A stretch of 64,000 bases of DNA from Arthrobacter sp. D5-1 (GTDB lineage Bacteria > Actinomycetota > Actinomycetes > Actinomycetales > Micrococcaceae), in NCBI RefSeq assembly GCF_017357425.1, contig NZ_CP014571.1:4278001-4342000 (forward strand), in the 5' to 3' direction. Shown piece after piece: positions 26,644-35,050 of this stretch (position 1 is the stretch's first letter; each line of letters opens with the position of its first letter). The position numbers were made by a program, and so were the translations under genes. The notes under the pieces are model-generated. The model saw only the letters and a program-made list of their open reading frames with translations, made no database searches and was not told the DNA's origin.

Positions 26644-27630
26644 ATGGCACGTTTTGCAGCCAAGACCGGCGTCACCGCGGCGCTGGCCGCCACCGCTTTG
26701 CTCGGGCTCGCGGCCTGCTCGGACCCGGGTGCGACGGCGGCGACAGGGGCGTCCGCTCCGGCGTCGAACGCCTCCTCAAGCACCAAGGAGTTCAACCTGA
26801 CCCCGCAGCAGGACCGCATCAAGGTGACGGTGGACTCCGCCGCGGCTGCCTTGGTTCCGGACGCCATTAAGGCCGACGGCAAGCTGACCGTGGTGACCAC
26901 CGGCGGCACTCCCCCGTTGAGCACCTTCGCCACAGACAACAAGACCCTGATCGGCAGCGAAGTGGACATCGCTTATGCCGTGGGTGAGAGTTTGGGGCTG
27001 CAGGTTGAGGTTCTACCGGTAGCGTGGGCTGACTGGCCGCTGGGCGTCGAGTCAGGCAAGTACGAGGCTGTGCTTTCCAACGTGACCGTCACCGAGGCCC
27101 GCAAGGAGAAGTTCGACTTTGCCACCTACCGCAACGACCTCCTGGGCTTCTATGCCAAGTCCGACGCCGACATCTCTCCCATCAAGGAACCCAAGGACGT
27201 AGCCGGCAAGCGCATCATCGTCGGCTCGGGCACCAACCAGGAAGCCATCCTGGTCCGCTGGGATGAGGAGAACAAGAAGAACGGCTTGAAGCCCGTTGAG
27301 TTCCAGTATTACGACGACGACTCCGCCTCCCAGCTCGCCCTCCAGTCAGGCCGTGCGGACCTCACGTTCGGGCCCAACGCTTCGGCAGCTTACAAGGCAG
27401 CCAAGGATGGCAAGACCAAGGAAGTGGGCACCCTCGAAGGTGGTTGGCCGCTGAAGGCCGAAATCGCCTTCACTACCCAGAAGGGCAACGGCTTGGCCGT
27501 GGCTGCCCAGGCCGCGCTTAACACCCTCATCAAGGACGGCAACTACGGCAAGATCCTGGACCGCTGGGGACTTTCTTCGGAGGCCATTCCCGCGTCCGAA
27601 CTGAACCCGGCAGGCCTGCCCAAAAAGTAG
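26644..27630 (+). CDS. ABC transporter substrate-binding lipoprotein (family 3), orphan
   Basis: A 328-residue lipoprotein. The N-terminal signal ends in the lipobox LAAC with Cys25 as the lipid anchor, followed by an Ala/Ser-rich linker. The rest is a solute-binding domain of the polar amino acid type: 'GKLTVVTTGGTPPLSTF', 'IGSEVDIAYAVGESLGLQVEV', 'VGSGTNQEAILVRWDEENKKNG' and a C-terminal 'NYGKILDRWGL'. AAGGAGAA lies before the ATG at 26644; the longer frame upstream is a shadow of the opposite gene. No permease or ATPase is adjacent. It is clearly paralogous to the binding protein at 35047-36057, with matching lipobox, 'VGSGTNQE' and C-terminal segments, so it may use that transporter. Confidence 0.9.
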   Translation: MARFAAKTGVTAALAATALLGLAACSDPGATAATGASAPASNASSSTKEFNLTPQQDRIKVTVDSAAAALVPDAIKADGKLTVVTTGGTPPLSTFATDNKTLIGSEVDIAYAVGESLGLQVEVLPVAWADWPLGVESGKYEAVLSNVTVTEARKEKFDFATYRNDLLGFYAKSDADISPIKEPKDVAGKRIIVGSGTNQEAILVRWDEENKKNGLKPVEFQYYDDDSASQLALQSGRADLTFGPNASAAYKAAKDGKTKEVGTLEGGWPLKAEIAFTTQKGNGLAVAAQAALNTLIKDGNYGKILDRWGLSSEAIPASELNPAGLPKK

Positions 27631-27663
27631 GAACCGCTATGGCAGGGCAGACCTGCCGACGCC

Positions 27664-27698
27664 GAATCCCCGCCGGACATCACCGGCGGGGATTCTTT
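27664..27698 (+). terminator. Rho-independent terminator after the binding-protein gene
   Basis: Perfect 13-bp stems GAATCCCCGCCGG (27664-27676) and CCGGCGGGGATTC (27683-27695) with a 6-nt loop, followed by TTT. A 66-bp palindromic element begins 11 bases further on. Confidence 0.8.
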
Positions 27699-27708
27699 GC
27701 GCCTCTGA

Positions 27709-27774
27709 CCCAAGTAGGTGACAGCACATGTCGCAATGACCGCTCAGTGGAGCGTTTGCTGTGACCCAGTTGGG
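27709..27774. repeat. 66-bp imperfect palindromic element, copy C (opposite orientation)
   Basis: Ends CCCAAGTAGGTGACAGCA (27709-27726) and TGCTGTGACCCAGTTGGG (27757-27774) pair at 15 of 18 positions. Read on the minus strand it aligns with copies A, B and D, including the TGAGCGGTCA core at the same position as in copy A. It ends five bases from the stop of the minus-strand dehydratase gene. Confidence 0.83.
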
Positions 27775-27779
27775 TGCCG

Positions 27780-28709
27780 TTAGAAGTGGGCGGGGTCCGT
27801 GTTGGCCCCACACAGGATCACTGCCACGGTTTCGCCCGCCCGAGGGGTGTAGGCGCCGGACAGCAAGGCCGCGTAGGCTGCGGCAGCGCCGTGTTCCACC
27901 ACTATTCTGTGCTTCTCCCAAAGCGCACGACGCGCCTGGATGATGTCCTCGTCCGTGACCAGGACGCTCTCGACACCCGTGCGGCGGGCAACTCCAAAGC
28001 CGATCCCACCAATCCGCCGGGCTCCCAAGGAGTCCGCGGCGATCCCGGAGACAGCCACATCCACGGGCTCGCCCTTGGCCAACGCCGTGTGCAAAGTTGG
28101 AACAGTTTCAGGTTCGACCCCCACAACGTGCGCCCTGCCCTCTGCCGCGGCCGCAATGCCGCCCATCAATCCCCCGCCGCCAACAGCAACGAGGATGGTG
28201 TCGACGTCGGGCAGTTCATCCAGCAGTTCAAGCCCCACTCCACCGGCGCCGGCCACGATCTCCGGCTGGTCGTAGGCGTGGCAGTAGACCGCACCCTTCT
28301 CCTCGGCAAAGCGCACGGCAGCCGCATAGGCTTCGGCGTACTCAGCCCCGCCCTGGACCACGGTGGCGCCAATGGCATAGAGCTTGTGGACTTTGTTCGC
28401 CGGCGCGGACTCCGGGACGAACACCGTTGCCGGGACTCCGAGTTTGGCTGCCGCGTACGCGTTGGCCAGGCCTGCGTTGCCGCCGGACGCCACCACGACG
28501 CCGGCTGTCGGGTCCAGCTCGCCGTTCTCCTTCGCTGTGAGGAGCCGGTTGAAGGCACCCCGTGCTTTGAACGAGCCCGTGTGCTGCATGTATTCGCATT
28601 TGAACCACAGGTGGTACGGCTCTTGGTCGCCGCTCTCGGCGAGGGGCGTGTGGCGGACCCAGCCCGCTGTCCGTGAGTACGCTGCTTCTACTTCTTCGCG
28701 TGTGACCAT
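27780..28709 (-). CDS. Threonine/serine dehydratase (PLP-dependent)
   Basis: A 309-residue fold-type II PLP enzyme. The lysine that binds PLP lies in 'HTGSFKARGAFN' and the phosphate-binding loop is 'VGGGGLMGGIAA'. 'ASGGNAGLANAYAAAKLGVPATVFVP' and the C-terminal 'VAVILCGANTDPAHF' are typical. There is no C-terminal ACT domain, so it is a short catabolic-type or broad serine/threonine dehydratase rather than biosynthetic IlvA. It would form 2-oxobutanoate or pyruvate and ammonia. GGAAAGGTG precedes the ATG. Confidence 0.88.
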   Translation of the reverse strand: MVTREEVEAAYSRTAGWVRHTPLAESGDQEPYHLWFKCEYMQHTGSFKARGAFNRLLTAKENGELDPTAGVVVASGGNAGLANAYAAAKLGVPATVFVPESAPANKVHKLYAIGATVVQGGAEYAEAYAAAVRFAEEKGAVYCHAYDQPEIVAGAGGVGLELLDELPDVDTILVAVGGGGLMGGIAAAAEGRAHVVGVEPETVPTLHTALAKGEPVDVAVSGIAADSLGARRIGGIGFGVARRTGVESVLVTDEDIIQARRALWEKHRIVVEHGAAAAYAALLSGAYTPRAGETVAVILCGANTDPAHF

Positions 28710-28785
28710 CGTGGCTGCACCTTTCCGTCCGTTTCATCCTATGGTTTGAGCGGGTGGGCTGGGTCCGGCGGAATAGGCTTGTTCC

Positions 28786-29235
28786 ATGCCTGCCGATTTT
28801 GCCCTCCGTCCTGCCGTTGCCTCGGATGCTGCCTGGATAGCGGAACTGCGCGCTGTGGTGATGCGCCCGGACCTTGAACGCTTGGACCGTTTCGATCCCG
28901 TCCGTGTGCGCGAGCGGTTCCTGAACGGTTTCCAGCCGGAGTACACCTACATCATCCATACCGACGGCGTGGATGCCGGTGTCATTGCCGTTCGTCCGGA
29001 GCCCGACGAGCGGTGGATCGAGCACTTCTATGTTGCTCCCACCCACCAAGGCAGGGGCCTGGGCGGTGCCGTGCTGCGTCACGTCATGGCTGCCTCCGTT
29101 GACGAACGCCCGTTCCGTTTGAACGTGCTTCAGGGCAGCGCCGCCCGCCGCTTGTATGAGCGGCATGGTTTCATGCTGGAATCCGAGGACCCGATCGACG
29201 TCTTCATGGTGGCCCCGAACCCCCACGCCTCCTGA
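28786..29235 (+). CDS. GNAT family N-acetyltransferase
   Basis: A 149-residue single-domain acetyltransferase. The acetyl-CoA binding motif is 'VAPTHQGRGLGGAVLRHVM', followed by the usual 'RLYERHGFMLESEDPIDVFM' C-terminal segment. The substrate is unknown. No ribosome binding site is visible. TAGGCT nine bases or so before the ATG could be a -10 box for a leaderless transcript. It is divergent from the dehydratase with a 76-bp gap. Confidence 0.88.
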   Translation: MPADFALRPAVASDAAWIAELRAVVMRPDLERLDRFDPVRVRERFLNGFQPEYTYIIHTDGVDAGVIAVRPEPDERWIEHFYVAPTHQGRGLGGAVLRHVMAASVDERPFRLNVLQGSAARRLYERHGFMLESEDPIDVFMVAPNPHAS

Positions 29236-29298
29236 CCGCCGGCCGCCCATGCGGTAGCCTCAGCACAAACGTCAATGCAGGCTTCCGGGGGGAACATC

Positions 29299-30501
29299 AT
29301 GGGGAACGTTCGAGCACGCACCACACGGCTTTCAACGCTTTCAGCGATAGCTTTGGCAGCTGGACTTTTGGTCGCGGGGGCACCGCCTGCCACTGCGGAC
29401 AACCAACCGACGCCAATCATCGACGGCGCCCCGTACGTGGGTGCCGAGCTGCGCCGACAGTACGACTACAGCTACTGGGGCTGCAGGAATCCGGACGGTG
29501 GGGGCGACGCCATTACTTTGGAGTGGTTGCGCGACGGCGAGACGCTCCCGGAGGAACGGCAAGGGGAAACCTTGCGGATCCTCCCAGAGGACCAAGGAAG
29601 CCGCATTTCGATGCGGGTACATCCCTTGACACCCGGGAACCAAGGCTGCCCCACCGGCACGCAAGTGAGCGCGGAATCCCTGCCCGTGAAAGCCTCCAGC
29701 CGGGCCATGGGGTGGACCGGCAGGGGCAACTTTGAGCCCCTCGCCCGGACCAACGACGGCAGGCTCATCCTTTACCCACGGACCTACACGTACTACAAAG
29801 GCATGTGCGAGGGCCCTTGCCCTGCGTATTGGGGTTCATGGGACGAACCCCGGCAGGTAGGGCAAGGATGGAACGTCTTTGACATCGTCTTCTCCCCCGG
29901 CGATTTCGACGGCGACGGCTTCAACGACCTCCTCGGCCGGGACGCCGCAGGCAAACTCTTCCTCTACCCCGGCGATGGTGAGGGCGGTTGGCTCGATCGC
30001 GAGCAGGTAGGCCAGGGCTGGAACGTCTTCAATGCCATCGTTGGCCCGGGCGACTTCAATGGCGACGGCACCAACGATGTGCTGGCACGCGATGCAGCAG
30101 GTGGCCTTTTCCTTTACCCCGGCGATGGAGACGGCGGCTGGCTCAACCCCGAGCAGGTGGGGTGGGGCTGGCAGGTCATGAACAAGATCATCACCGGTGG
30201 CGATATGAACGCCGATGGTGCCGTGGATATTTTCGGTCGCGACCAGTATGGCCAGCTGCACCAGTACCCCTCCGACGGCCATGGCGGCTGGGAGGAACCT
30301 GCGCAGGTTGGCGTCGGGTGGGAGTCGTTCTCCCAAGTGGCCGGACTCGGCAGTTCCGGCCACTCGAAATACAACGAGCTCTCTGCCGTAGACGCCAACG
30401 GCAACCTTCTCAGTTACCTTACCGGCGCATCAAGCACAGGGCTGTATGGCCCGTATGGTCCCATCGGCCAGGGTTGGAACGTCTTCAAGGAACTGCTCTA
30501 A
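29299..30501 (+). CDS. Secreted FG-GAP/VCBS repeat protein
   Basis: A 400-residue exported protein. A Sec signal peptide covers residues 1 to about 35, with cleavage likely after ATA before DNQPT. Residues from about 40 to 135 are a beta-rich region ('PIIDGAPYVGAELRRQYDYSYWGC') that may be an Ig-like or Cys-linked domain. The C-terminal half holds at least four FG-GAP-type beta-propeller repeats, seen as 'GDFDGDGFNDLLGRDAAGKLFLYPGDGEGGW', with Ca-binding DxDxDG-like loops, recurring about every 55 residues. GGGGGGAA precedes the ATG at 29299. Probably a cell-surface binding protein. Ligand unknown. Confidence 0.85.
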   Translation: MGNVRARTTRLSTLSAIALAAGLLVAGAPPATADNQPTPIIDGAPYVGAELRRQYDYSYWGCRNPDGGGDAITLEWLRDGETLPEERQGETLRILPEDQGSRISMRVHPLTPGNQGCPTGTQVSAESLPVKASSRAMGWTGRGNFEPLARTNDGRLILYPRTYTYYKGMCEGPCPAYWGSWDEPRQVGQGWNVFDIVFSPGDFDGDGFNDLLGRDAAGKLFLYPGDGEGGWLDREQVGQGWNVFNAIVGPGDFNGDGTNDVLARDAAGGLFLYPGDGDGGWLNPEQVGWGWQVMNKIITGGDMNADGAVDIFGRDQYGQLHQYPSDGHGGWEEPAQVGVGWESFSQVAGLGSSGHSKYNELSAVDANGNLLSYLTGASSTGLYGPYGPIGQGWNVFKELL

Positions 30502-30589
30502 AGCGGCTGCCCCAACACCGTCAACTGCAGGCTGACGGTCCCGCGCGAACCGTCGACGACGGCGGCATCCGGCCCGCCGCCGTCGGGCG

Positions 30590-30635
30590 CTCTGCCGTGC
30601 TGGTCCGGCGTGAAACCAAACCAGCGCCGGCAGAG
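30590..30635. terminator. Hairpin between convergent genes
   Basis: CTCTGCCG (30590-30597) pairs with CGGCAGAG (30628-30635), with further pairing of GCTGGT and ACCAGC inside. It lies in the 154-bp gap between the FG-GAP gene and the convergent monooxygenase operon. No U-run, so function as terminator is moderate. Confidence 0.4.
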
Positions 30636-30655
30636 CTGCAACAGTCGGCCCATGC

Positions 30656-32002
30656 TCATCGGACCCGCGCCGGTTCTTCCGAGCGCACCGGCGTCTCCAG
30701 CCCAAGGTTTTCGCGAAGTGTGGTGCCTCGGTATTCCGTGGGGTAGACGCCGCGTTCCTGGAGTTCGGGCACCAGATGGTTCACGATGTCATCCAGGCCG
30801 GTGGGGACCAGCCACGGCGAGATGTTGAAGCCGTCCACGGCACCAACCCGGGCGTATTCCGCCAGGTGGTCCGCCACTGCGGTGTAGGAGCCGGTGAAAG
30901 TGGCGTCGACGCGTGCCGTCTTCGACGTGACGAACTGGCGGATGGAAAGGCCCTTGTCCTTGGCCTCGGCCCTCCACTGATCAGCGAGCTGCCGGGCCTT
31001 GGCGCCGTGGAATCCGCTGCCGCGGGTCTCCGAGGTTTCTTCCACCACGGGATCGATCTCCGGAAGGGGCCCATCGGGGTCGTACGAGGAGAGCTCGCGG
31101 CCCCAGAACTGCTCCAGGTAGGCAATGGCTTGCTGCGGGCCGATCTGGAGGCTGCGGACCCAGTCCTTCTTGTCCTGGGCCTCCTGGTCAGTGGCAGCGA
31201 GGATAAATTCGCTGGCCGGCATGATCTGGACGGCGTTGGCCCCACGCCCGGCGGCAACCGAGCGGGCAACAATGTCGCGGCGGAATTCCACGGCGTTGTC
31301 GAACTTCGGATGTGCGGAGAAGATCACGTCGGCCTGGCGGGCCGCGAAGTCGCGCCCTTCAGGTGAGTCCCCGGCCTGGAAGAGGACAGGGCGGTACTGG
31401 GCGCTTCGGGGCAACAACGGGGTGACGTCCACGGTGTAGTGCTGGCCTTCGTGAAGGACCCTCCGCGCTGGACCGCTCGGCGTTTCCCACGAATCCCAAA
31501 TCCTCTTGGCGGTCTCAACAAAGGCTTCTGCGTGCCGGTAGCGGTCGGCGTGGTCCAGGTATCCACCGCGGCGGAAGTTCGCACCGGTCCAGGCGTTGTC
31601 CGTGGTGACGATGTTCCACGCAGCGCGGCCACCGGAGATGAGGTCCAGGGAGGACAAACGGTGCGCGAGGTCCGCGGGATCGTTGTACGTGGCGTTCTGG
31701 GTGGCCACCAAACCGATGTTCGTGGTTACTGCAGCAAGCGCGGCCAGCATGGTCTGCGCGTCCGGACGGCCCACCACATCCAGTGCGTGCGGGCGGCCCA
31801 AGTGCTCGCGAAGTCGCAGCCCTTCGCCCAGGAAGAAAGCAGCGAACTTGCCGCGCTCTGCGGTCTGGACGAGCCGGCGGAACGACTCGAAGTCCGTCTG
31901 CGAACCGGATTCCGGGGCCTTCCAAATGGTGCCGGAATTGACGCCCTGGAAGAAGATACCGAACTGGATCTGGCCGCTCGGCTGGAAAATGTCGCGTGTC
32001 AT
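30656..32002 (-). CDS. NtaA/SnaA/DszA family FMN-dependent monooxygenase
   Basis: A 448-residue luciferase-like monooxygenase of the nitrilotriacetate/SnaA/DszA branch. Typical segments are 'GRPDAQTMLAALAAVTTNIGLVATQNATYNDPADLAHRLSSLDLISGGRAAWNIVTT', 'YRHAEAFVETAKRIWDSWE' and 'PVLFQAGDSPEGRDFAARQADVIFS'. These two-component enzymes cleave C-N or C-S bonds with FMNH2 from a separate reductase, which I do not see nearby. It is the last gene of the seven-gene operon and starts nine bases after the stop of the preceding gene. The Bacillus YtnJ protein of S-substituted cysteine breakdown is in the same family. Confidence 0.9.
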   Translation of the reverse strand: MTRDIFQPSGQIQFGIFFQGVNSGTIWKAPESGSQTDFESFRRLVQTAERGKFAAFFLGEGLRLREHLGRPHALDVVGRPDAQTMLAALAAVTTNIGLVATQNATYNDPADLAHRLSSLDLISGGRAAWNIVTTDNAWTGANFRRGGYLDHADRYRHAEAFVETAKRIWDSWETPSGPARRVLHEGQHYTVDVTPLLPRSAQYRPVLFQAGDSPEGRDFAARQADVIFSAHPKFDNAVEFRRDIVARSVAAGRGANAVQIMPASEFILAATDQEAQDKKDWVRSLQIGPQQAIAYLEQFWGRELSSYDPDGPLPEIDPVVEETSETRGSGFHGAKARQLADQWRAEAKDKGLSIRQFVTSKTARVDATFTGSYTAVADHLAEYARVGAVDGFNISPWLVPTGLDDIVNHLVPELQERGVYPTEYRGTTLRENLGLETPVRSEEPARVR

Positions 32003-32011
32003 GGTGTTCCT

Positions 32012-33070
32012 TTACTTTCCTGCGCCGGTAGCGGTGGTTGCGAAACGGTTCTCCGCCGGCCCCAGGCCCAGCAGGTCCCGGAACGTGCCGTCCTGGATGG
32101 GCGCCCGCAGGGAACCGCGGCGACGAAGTTCCGGAAGGACTGCCCGTGAAAGTTCATCCAGCTCCACGTCCAGGACGGCAGGGTGGAGACGGACACCGTC
32201 GGATTCCTGGAGGAGCGAGTCGAGAAGATCGGTGAGAGCCGCGGCAGAGCCGATAAACCGCGCCCGTCCGGTTTCCTCAGCGGACCCGGAGCGCGAAGCC
32301 GCAGCTTCGCCGCGCGCGTCCAGGACGACGTCGAGCTCGACGACAATCGCCACGGACGCACCCAGGCGGGCCCGCACGTCGCGAACCTCCCCAGCGAGCA
32401 GCTCCGGAGTAGGGGCAGAGACGAGCACAGCATCAACGGCATCAGCAGGCACCAAACCCTCGCCCACCAGCGATGCCGCGGCCAGTACCGGCAGCTGGCC
32501 CTGCAGCGGCCTCGGAATGATGGAGGGACCCTTCACGGAATAGCCCGGACCCGGGAAATCGGAGGGTGTTTCAAAGTCCACATAGTGCAGCTTGTCCACA
32601 TCGATGTAGCGGCCGGTGGCGACGTCCCGGATCACGGCGTCGTCCTCCCAGGAGTCCCACAGCCGGCGGCCTACCTCGATGGACGCTGCGGCCTCGTGTG
32701 CCAGCGCGGCGCCTTCCACCGACGAACGTCCGACGGCGGCAGCGGCCTCGGGCGACTCAGCGGCTGTGACAATCCACCCGGCACGGCCGCCGGAGACGTA
32801 GTCCAGGCTCGCGAGCTGCGTGGAGATATGGAAGGGCTCCGTGTAGACGGTGTCCACCTCAGGGACCACGGCAATGTTCCGGGTGACGGGACCGGCGAAC
32901 GCGGCACGCTGCAGGGCGTTGGCGCGGCCGGGAACCCGTCCGTCCGTGAAGGTTGCCGCGTGGAAGCCGGCGGACTCGGCGGCGAGGACGGCGGTTGCAA
33001 GGTTCTCATAGCCGGCGCCATCGAGTTCAATGGCCAGGAATCCGGCCTTCTTTTCTTCGGAGGAGCTCAC
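32012..33070 (-). CDS. LLM class flavin-dependent oxidoreductase
   Basis: A 352-residue luciferase-like protein with the N-terminal 'GYENLATAVLAAESAGFHAATF', 'HISTQLASLDYVSGGRAGWIVTAAESPEAAAAVG' and 'VGRRLWDSWEDDAVIRD', close in layout to the NtaA/SnaA branch but shorter and less conserved in its C-terminal half. Its start overlaps the DUF1684 stop by four bases. It may act as a second monooxygenase on a related substrate or with the larger enzyme downstream. No reductase partner is present. Confidence 0.85.
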   Translation of the reverse strand: MSSSEEKKAGFLAIELDGAGYENLATAVLAAESAGFHAATFTDGRVPGRANALQRAAFAGPVTRNIAVVPEVDTVYTEPFHISTQLASLDYVSGGRAGWIVTAAESPEAAAAVGRSSVEGAALAHEAAASIEVGRRLWDSWEDDAVIRDVATGRYIDVDKLHYVDFETPSDFPGPGYSVKGPSIIPRPLQGQLPVLAAASLVGEGLVPADAVDAVLVSAPTPELLAGEVRDVRARLGASVAIVVELDVVLDARGEAAASRSGSAEETGRARFIGSAAALTDLLDSLLQESDGVRLHPAVLDVELDELSRAVLPELRRRGSLRAPIQDGTFRDLLGLGPAENRFATTATGAGK

Positions 33071-33900
33071 TTCTGGTCCTGACGTTCGTAGGGGATCTTT
33101 TCGCCGGCTTCAATGGCCACCGGAAGCCGGTTCTCGGCAGGCGGCAGCGGGCAGGTTGCGAGGTCGGTGTAGGCGCACGGCAGGTTCACGGCTCGATTGA
33201 AGTCGAGCTGCACAGAGCCATCAGCTGCGGGAACCACGGATAGCGAGCGGTTGGCCGCGTACGTGGTCTTGCCGGAGGTCTGGTCTGTGAACAGCACGGA
33301 CAGTGAGCCGGGTGCGTGGCCGTTGAACGCGGTCAGTGCAAGTTCTTCACCGGCCAGCTTGAAGCGGATCTCACCCGGTGCTTCATAAACATGCTGGATA
33401 CCCTCGACGGCGGCACCCACCGTGGTGGGGCGCGGAGCATCGAAGGGAACAAAGGTACCTGCCACGGCAAATGCGGCATTGGGGGTGTATGCAGGTGTTC
33501 CCTGGTACTCCTGCAACAGCTGATTCTGCGGATTTCGAGGCCGAACGATGTACTCGCCGCCACGTTTGGCCACCTCGATCACGGTGTCGCAGGAGACCAG
33601 GTTGATCCCGCCGCGTTCCTCGATGGGGCCCAGCTCCAGCGTTTTGCCCGAGCCGGTGTTCAATTCCACCCCATCCTGCTGCAGGCTTTCGCCCGGCTCC
33701 AGGACCACACGTACGACGTCGGCGTCCACACTCCACGTGCCCGGCGCACCTTCCAGCCGGGTCGCTTCGCTGCCGAGCCAGTGCAGGTGGGTCACTGCGA
33801 GGAAGCCGTGCGGGTGGGCACGGTGACGCTCATGGGCCTCGTGCCACTCCTGCCATTCCTCGTCGAAGGCTTCGAGTGCTGTTTCAGTGTGCGTAGACAT
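33067..33900 (-). CDS. DUF1684 domain-containing protein
   Basis: A 277-residue cytosolic protein. The DUF1684 signature is seen in 'FNRAVNLPCAYTDLATCPLPPAENRLPVAIEAGEK' at the C-terminus, with 'FLAVTHLHWLGSEATRLEGAPG' near the N-terminus. No reaction is established for the family. The start at 33900 is chosen because AGGAG lies eight to twelve bases before it; a longer frame starts at 33927. It overlaps the upstream monooxygenase by 17 bases and the downstream one by four, so it is made together with these enzymes. It may process or carry the reaction product. Unknown. Confidence 0.85.
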   Translation of the reverse strand: MSTHTETALEAFDEEWQEWHEAHERHRAHPHGFLAVTHLHWLGSEATRLEGAPGTWSVDADVVRVVLEPGESLQQDGVELNTGSGKTLELGPIEERGGINLVSCDTVIEVAKRGGEYIVRPRNPQNQLLQEYQGTPAYTPNAAFAVAGTFVPFDAPRPTTVGAAVEGIQHVYEAPGEIRFKLAGEELALTAFNGHAPGSLSVLFTDQTSGKTTYAANRSLSVVPAADGSVQLDFNRAVNLPCAYTDLATCPLPPAENRLPVAIEAGEKIPYERQDQK

Positions 33901-35050
33901 GTGCGGTATCACTCCTGTTGAAGGCATGGTCTGCTGTCACGGTTGCTGCGGCGTCCGGCTCGGTGGCCCCGGCAAATTCGGGTCGGCCCGCAAAGGGATC
34001 CCCGGTTTCCCACAGCGTGCTGGGCGCGGAAGCGCGAACGGCCGGGATAACTTCGAGGGCGAAGCGTTCCAGAATCTCCAGCTGCTGGTCGAACGGCAGC
34101 GTAGTAGGCAAGGAGATTGACTGAAGATCGTGGTTGTACAGCGAGTGGTAGCTGAGGATCTTGTCGATGACCTGCTCCGGACTGCCAACCAGTGCCGGTC
34201 CCTCGGCCACGGCGTGCTCGATGTCGCGGAAGGGCGAGTTGTTGCCGGGGACGTTACGGCTGGCAGTAAGTCCTTCATAGACCGGTCCGTACTGGCGGAT
34301 GGCTTCCTGCGTGGTGTCCGCGATGAACACTCCGCCGGCGCCGCTGCCGGAGCCGAGGTACTGGTGCCGCGGATCGTGCCCGTGGCGCTCGTACTCTTCG
34401 CGGTAGTGGTCGATCAGGACCTTGTAGTTCTCCCGTGGCTGGATGGCGTTGGCCGTGAACAGCGGGTCGCCCCACTTGGCGGCGAGCGCAGCGGACGTCA
34501 GGGTTGTAGCCGAGCCGTGCCAAATCCGGGGCGACCCCGCAAAGGGGCGGGGCGTCGTCGTGGTTGGTTCGGTGAGCGCGGGCCTGAAGCGACCCGACCA
34601 CGTGACACTTTCCTTGCGCCAAAGCGTGCGCAGCAGCGCGTATTTCTCGGCGAGCAGGTCCCATTGGTCATCCAATGACAGGCCAAAGAGCGGATACTGC
34701 AGGACTTCGTTGCCTTTGCCGATCACGAGCTCCAGGCGGCCTCGGCTCAGTTGGTCGATGGTGGCGTAGTCCTCCGCCACCCGTACAGGGTCCAGGACGG
34801 AGAGCACGGTGAGACCGGTCTGCAGGCGGATGCGGCTGGTGACGGCGGCAATCGCGGCGAGAACCGTCGTCGGGGACGACGAGACGAACTCGCCGGCGTG
34901 ACGCTCCCCCACGGAGAAGCTGTCAAAACCGAGCTCCTCGGCCCGGCGGGCCGTTTCCACCACTTGGTTCAGCCGGTCGGCGGTGGAGACGATCTCTCCG
35001 GTCACCGGGTTCTTCAGGTGCGGAATGATGTCAAGGACCTGGAACTTCAT
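33884..35050 (-). CDS. LLM class flavin-dependent oxidoreductase
   Basis: A 388-residue luciferase-like protein starting MKFQVLDIIPHLKNPVTGE. Typical segments are 'ARRAEELGFDSFSVGERHAGEFVSSSPTTVLAAIAAVTSRIRLQTGLTVLSVLDPVRVAEDYATIDQLSRGRLELVIGKG' and 'IWHGSATTLTSAALAAKWGDPLFTANA'. It is coupled to the binding-protein gene by an ATGA overlap, which also fixes the start; the open frame upstream is a shadow of that gene. Third monooxygenase of the operon and closest to the transporter genes. Confidence 0.88.
   Translation of the reverse strand: MKFQVLDIIPHLKNPVTGEIVSTADRLNQVVETARRAEELGFDSFSVGERHAGEFVSSSPTTVLAAIAAVTSRIRLQTGLTVLSVLDPVRVAEDYATIDQLSRGRLELVIGKGNEVLQYPLFGLSLDDQWDLLAEKYALLRTLWRKESVTWSGRFRPALTEPTTTTPRPFAGSPRIWHGSATTLTSAALAAKWGDPLFTANAIQPRENYKVLIDHYREEYERHGHDPRHQYLGSGSGAGGVFIADTTQEAIRQYGPVYEGLTASRNVPGNNSPFRDIEHAVAEGPALVGSPEQVIDKILSYHSLYNHDLQSISLPTTLPFDQQLEILERFALEVIPAVRASAPSTLWETGDPFAGRPEFAGATEPDAAATVTADHAFNRSDTAHVYAH

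Noticed and set aside
30502..30655. Short minus-strand frame between the FG-GAP gene and the monooxygenase operon
   Set aside because: The frame at 30430-30705 overlaps both neighbours, has no ribosome binding site and is Arg-rich. The gap holds a hairpin instead.
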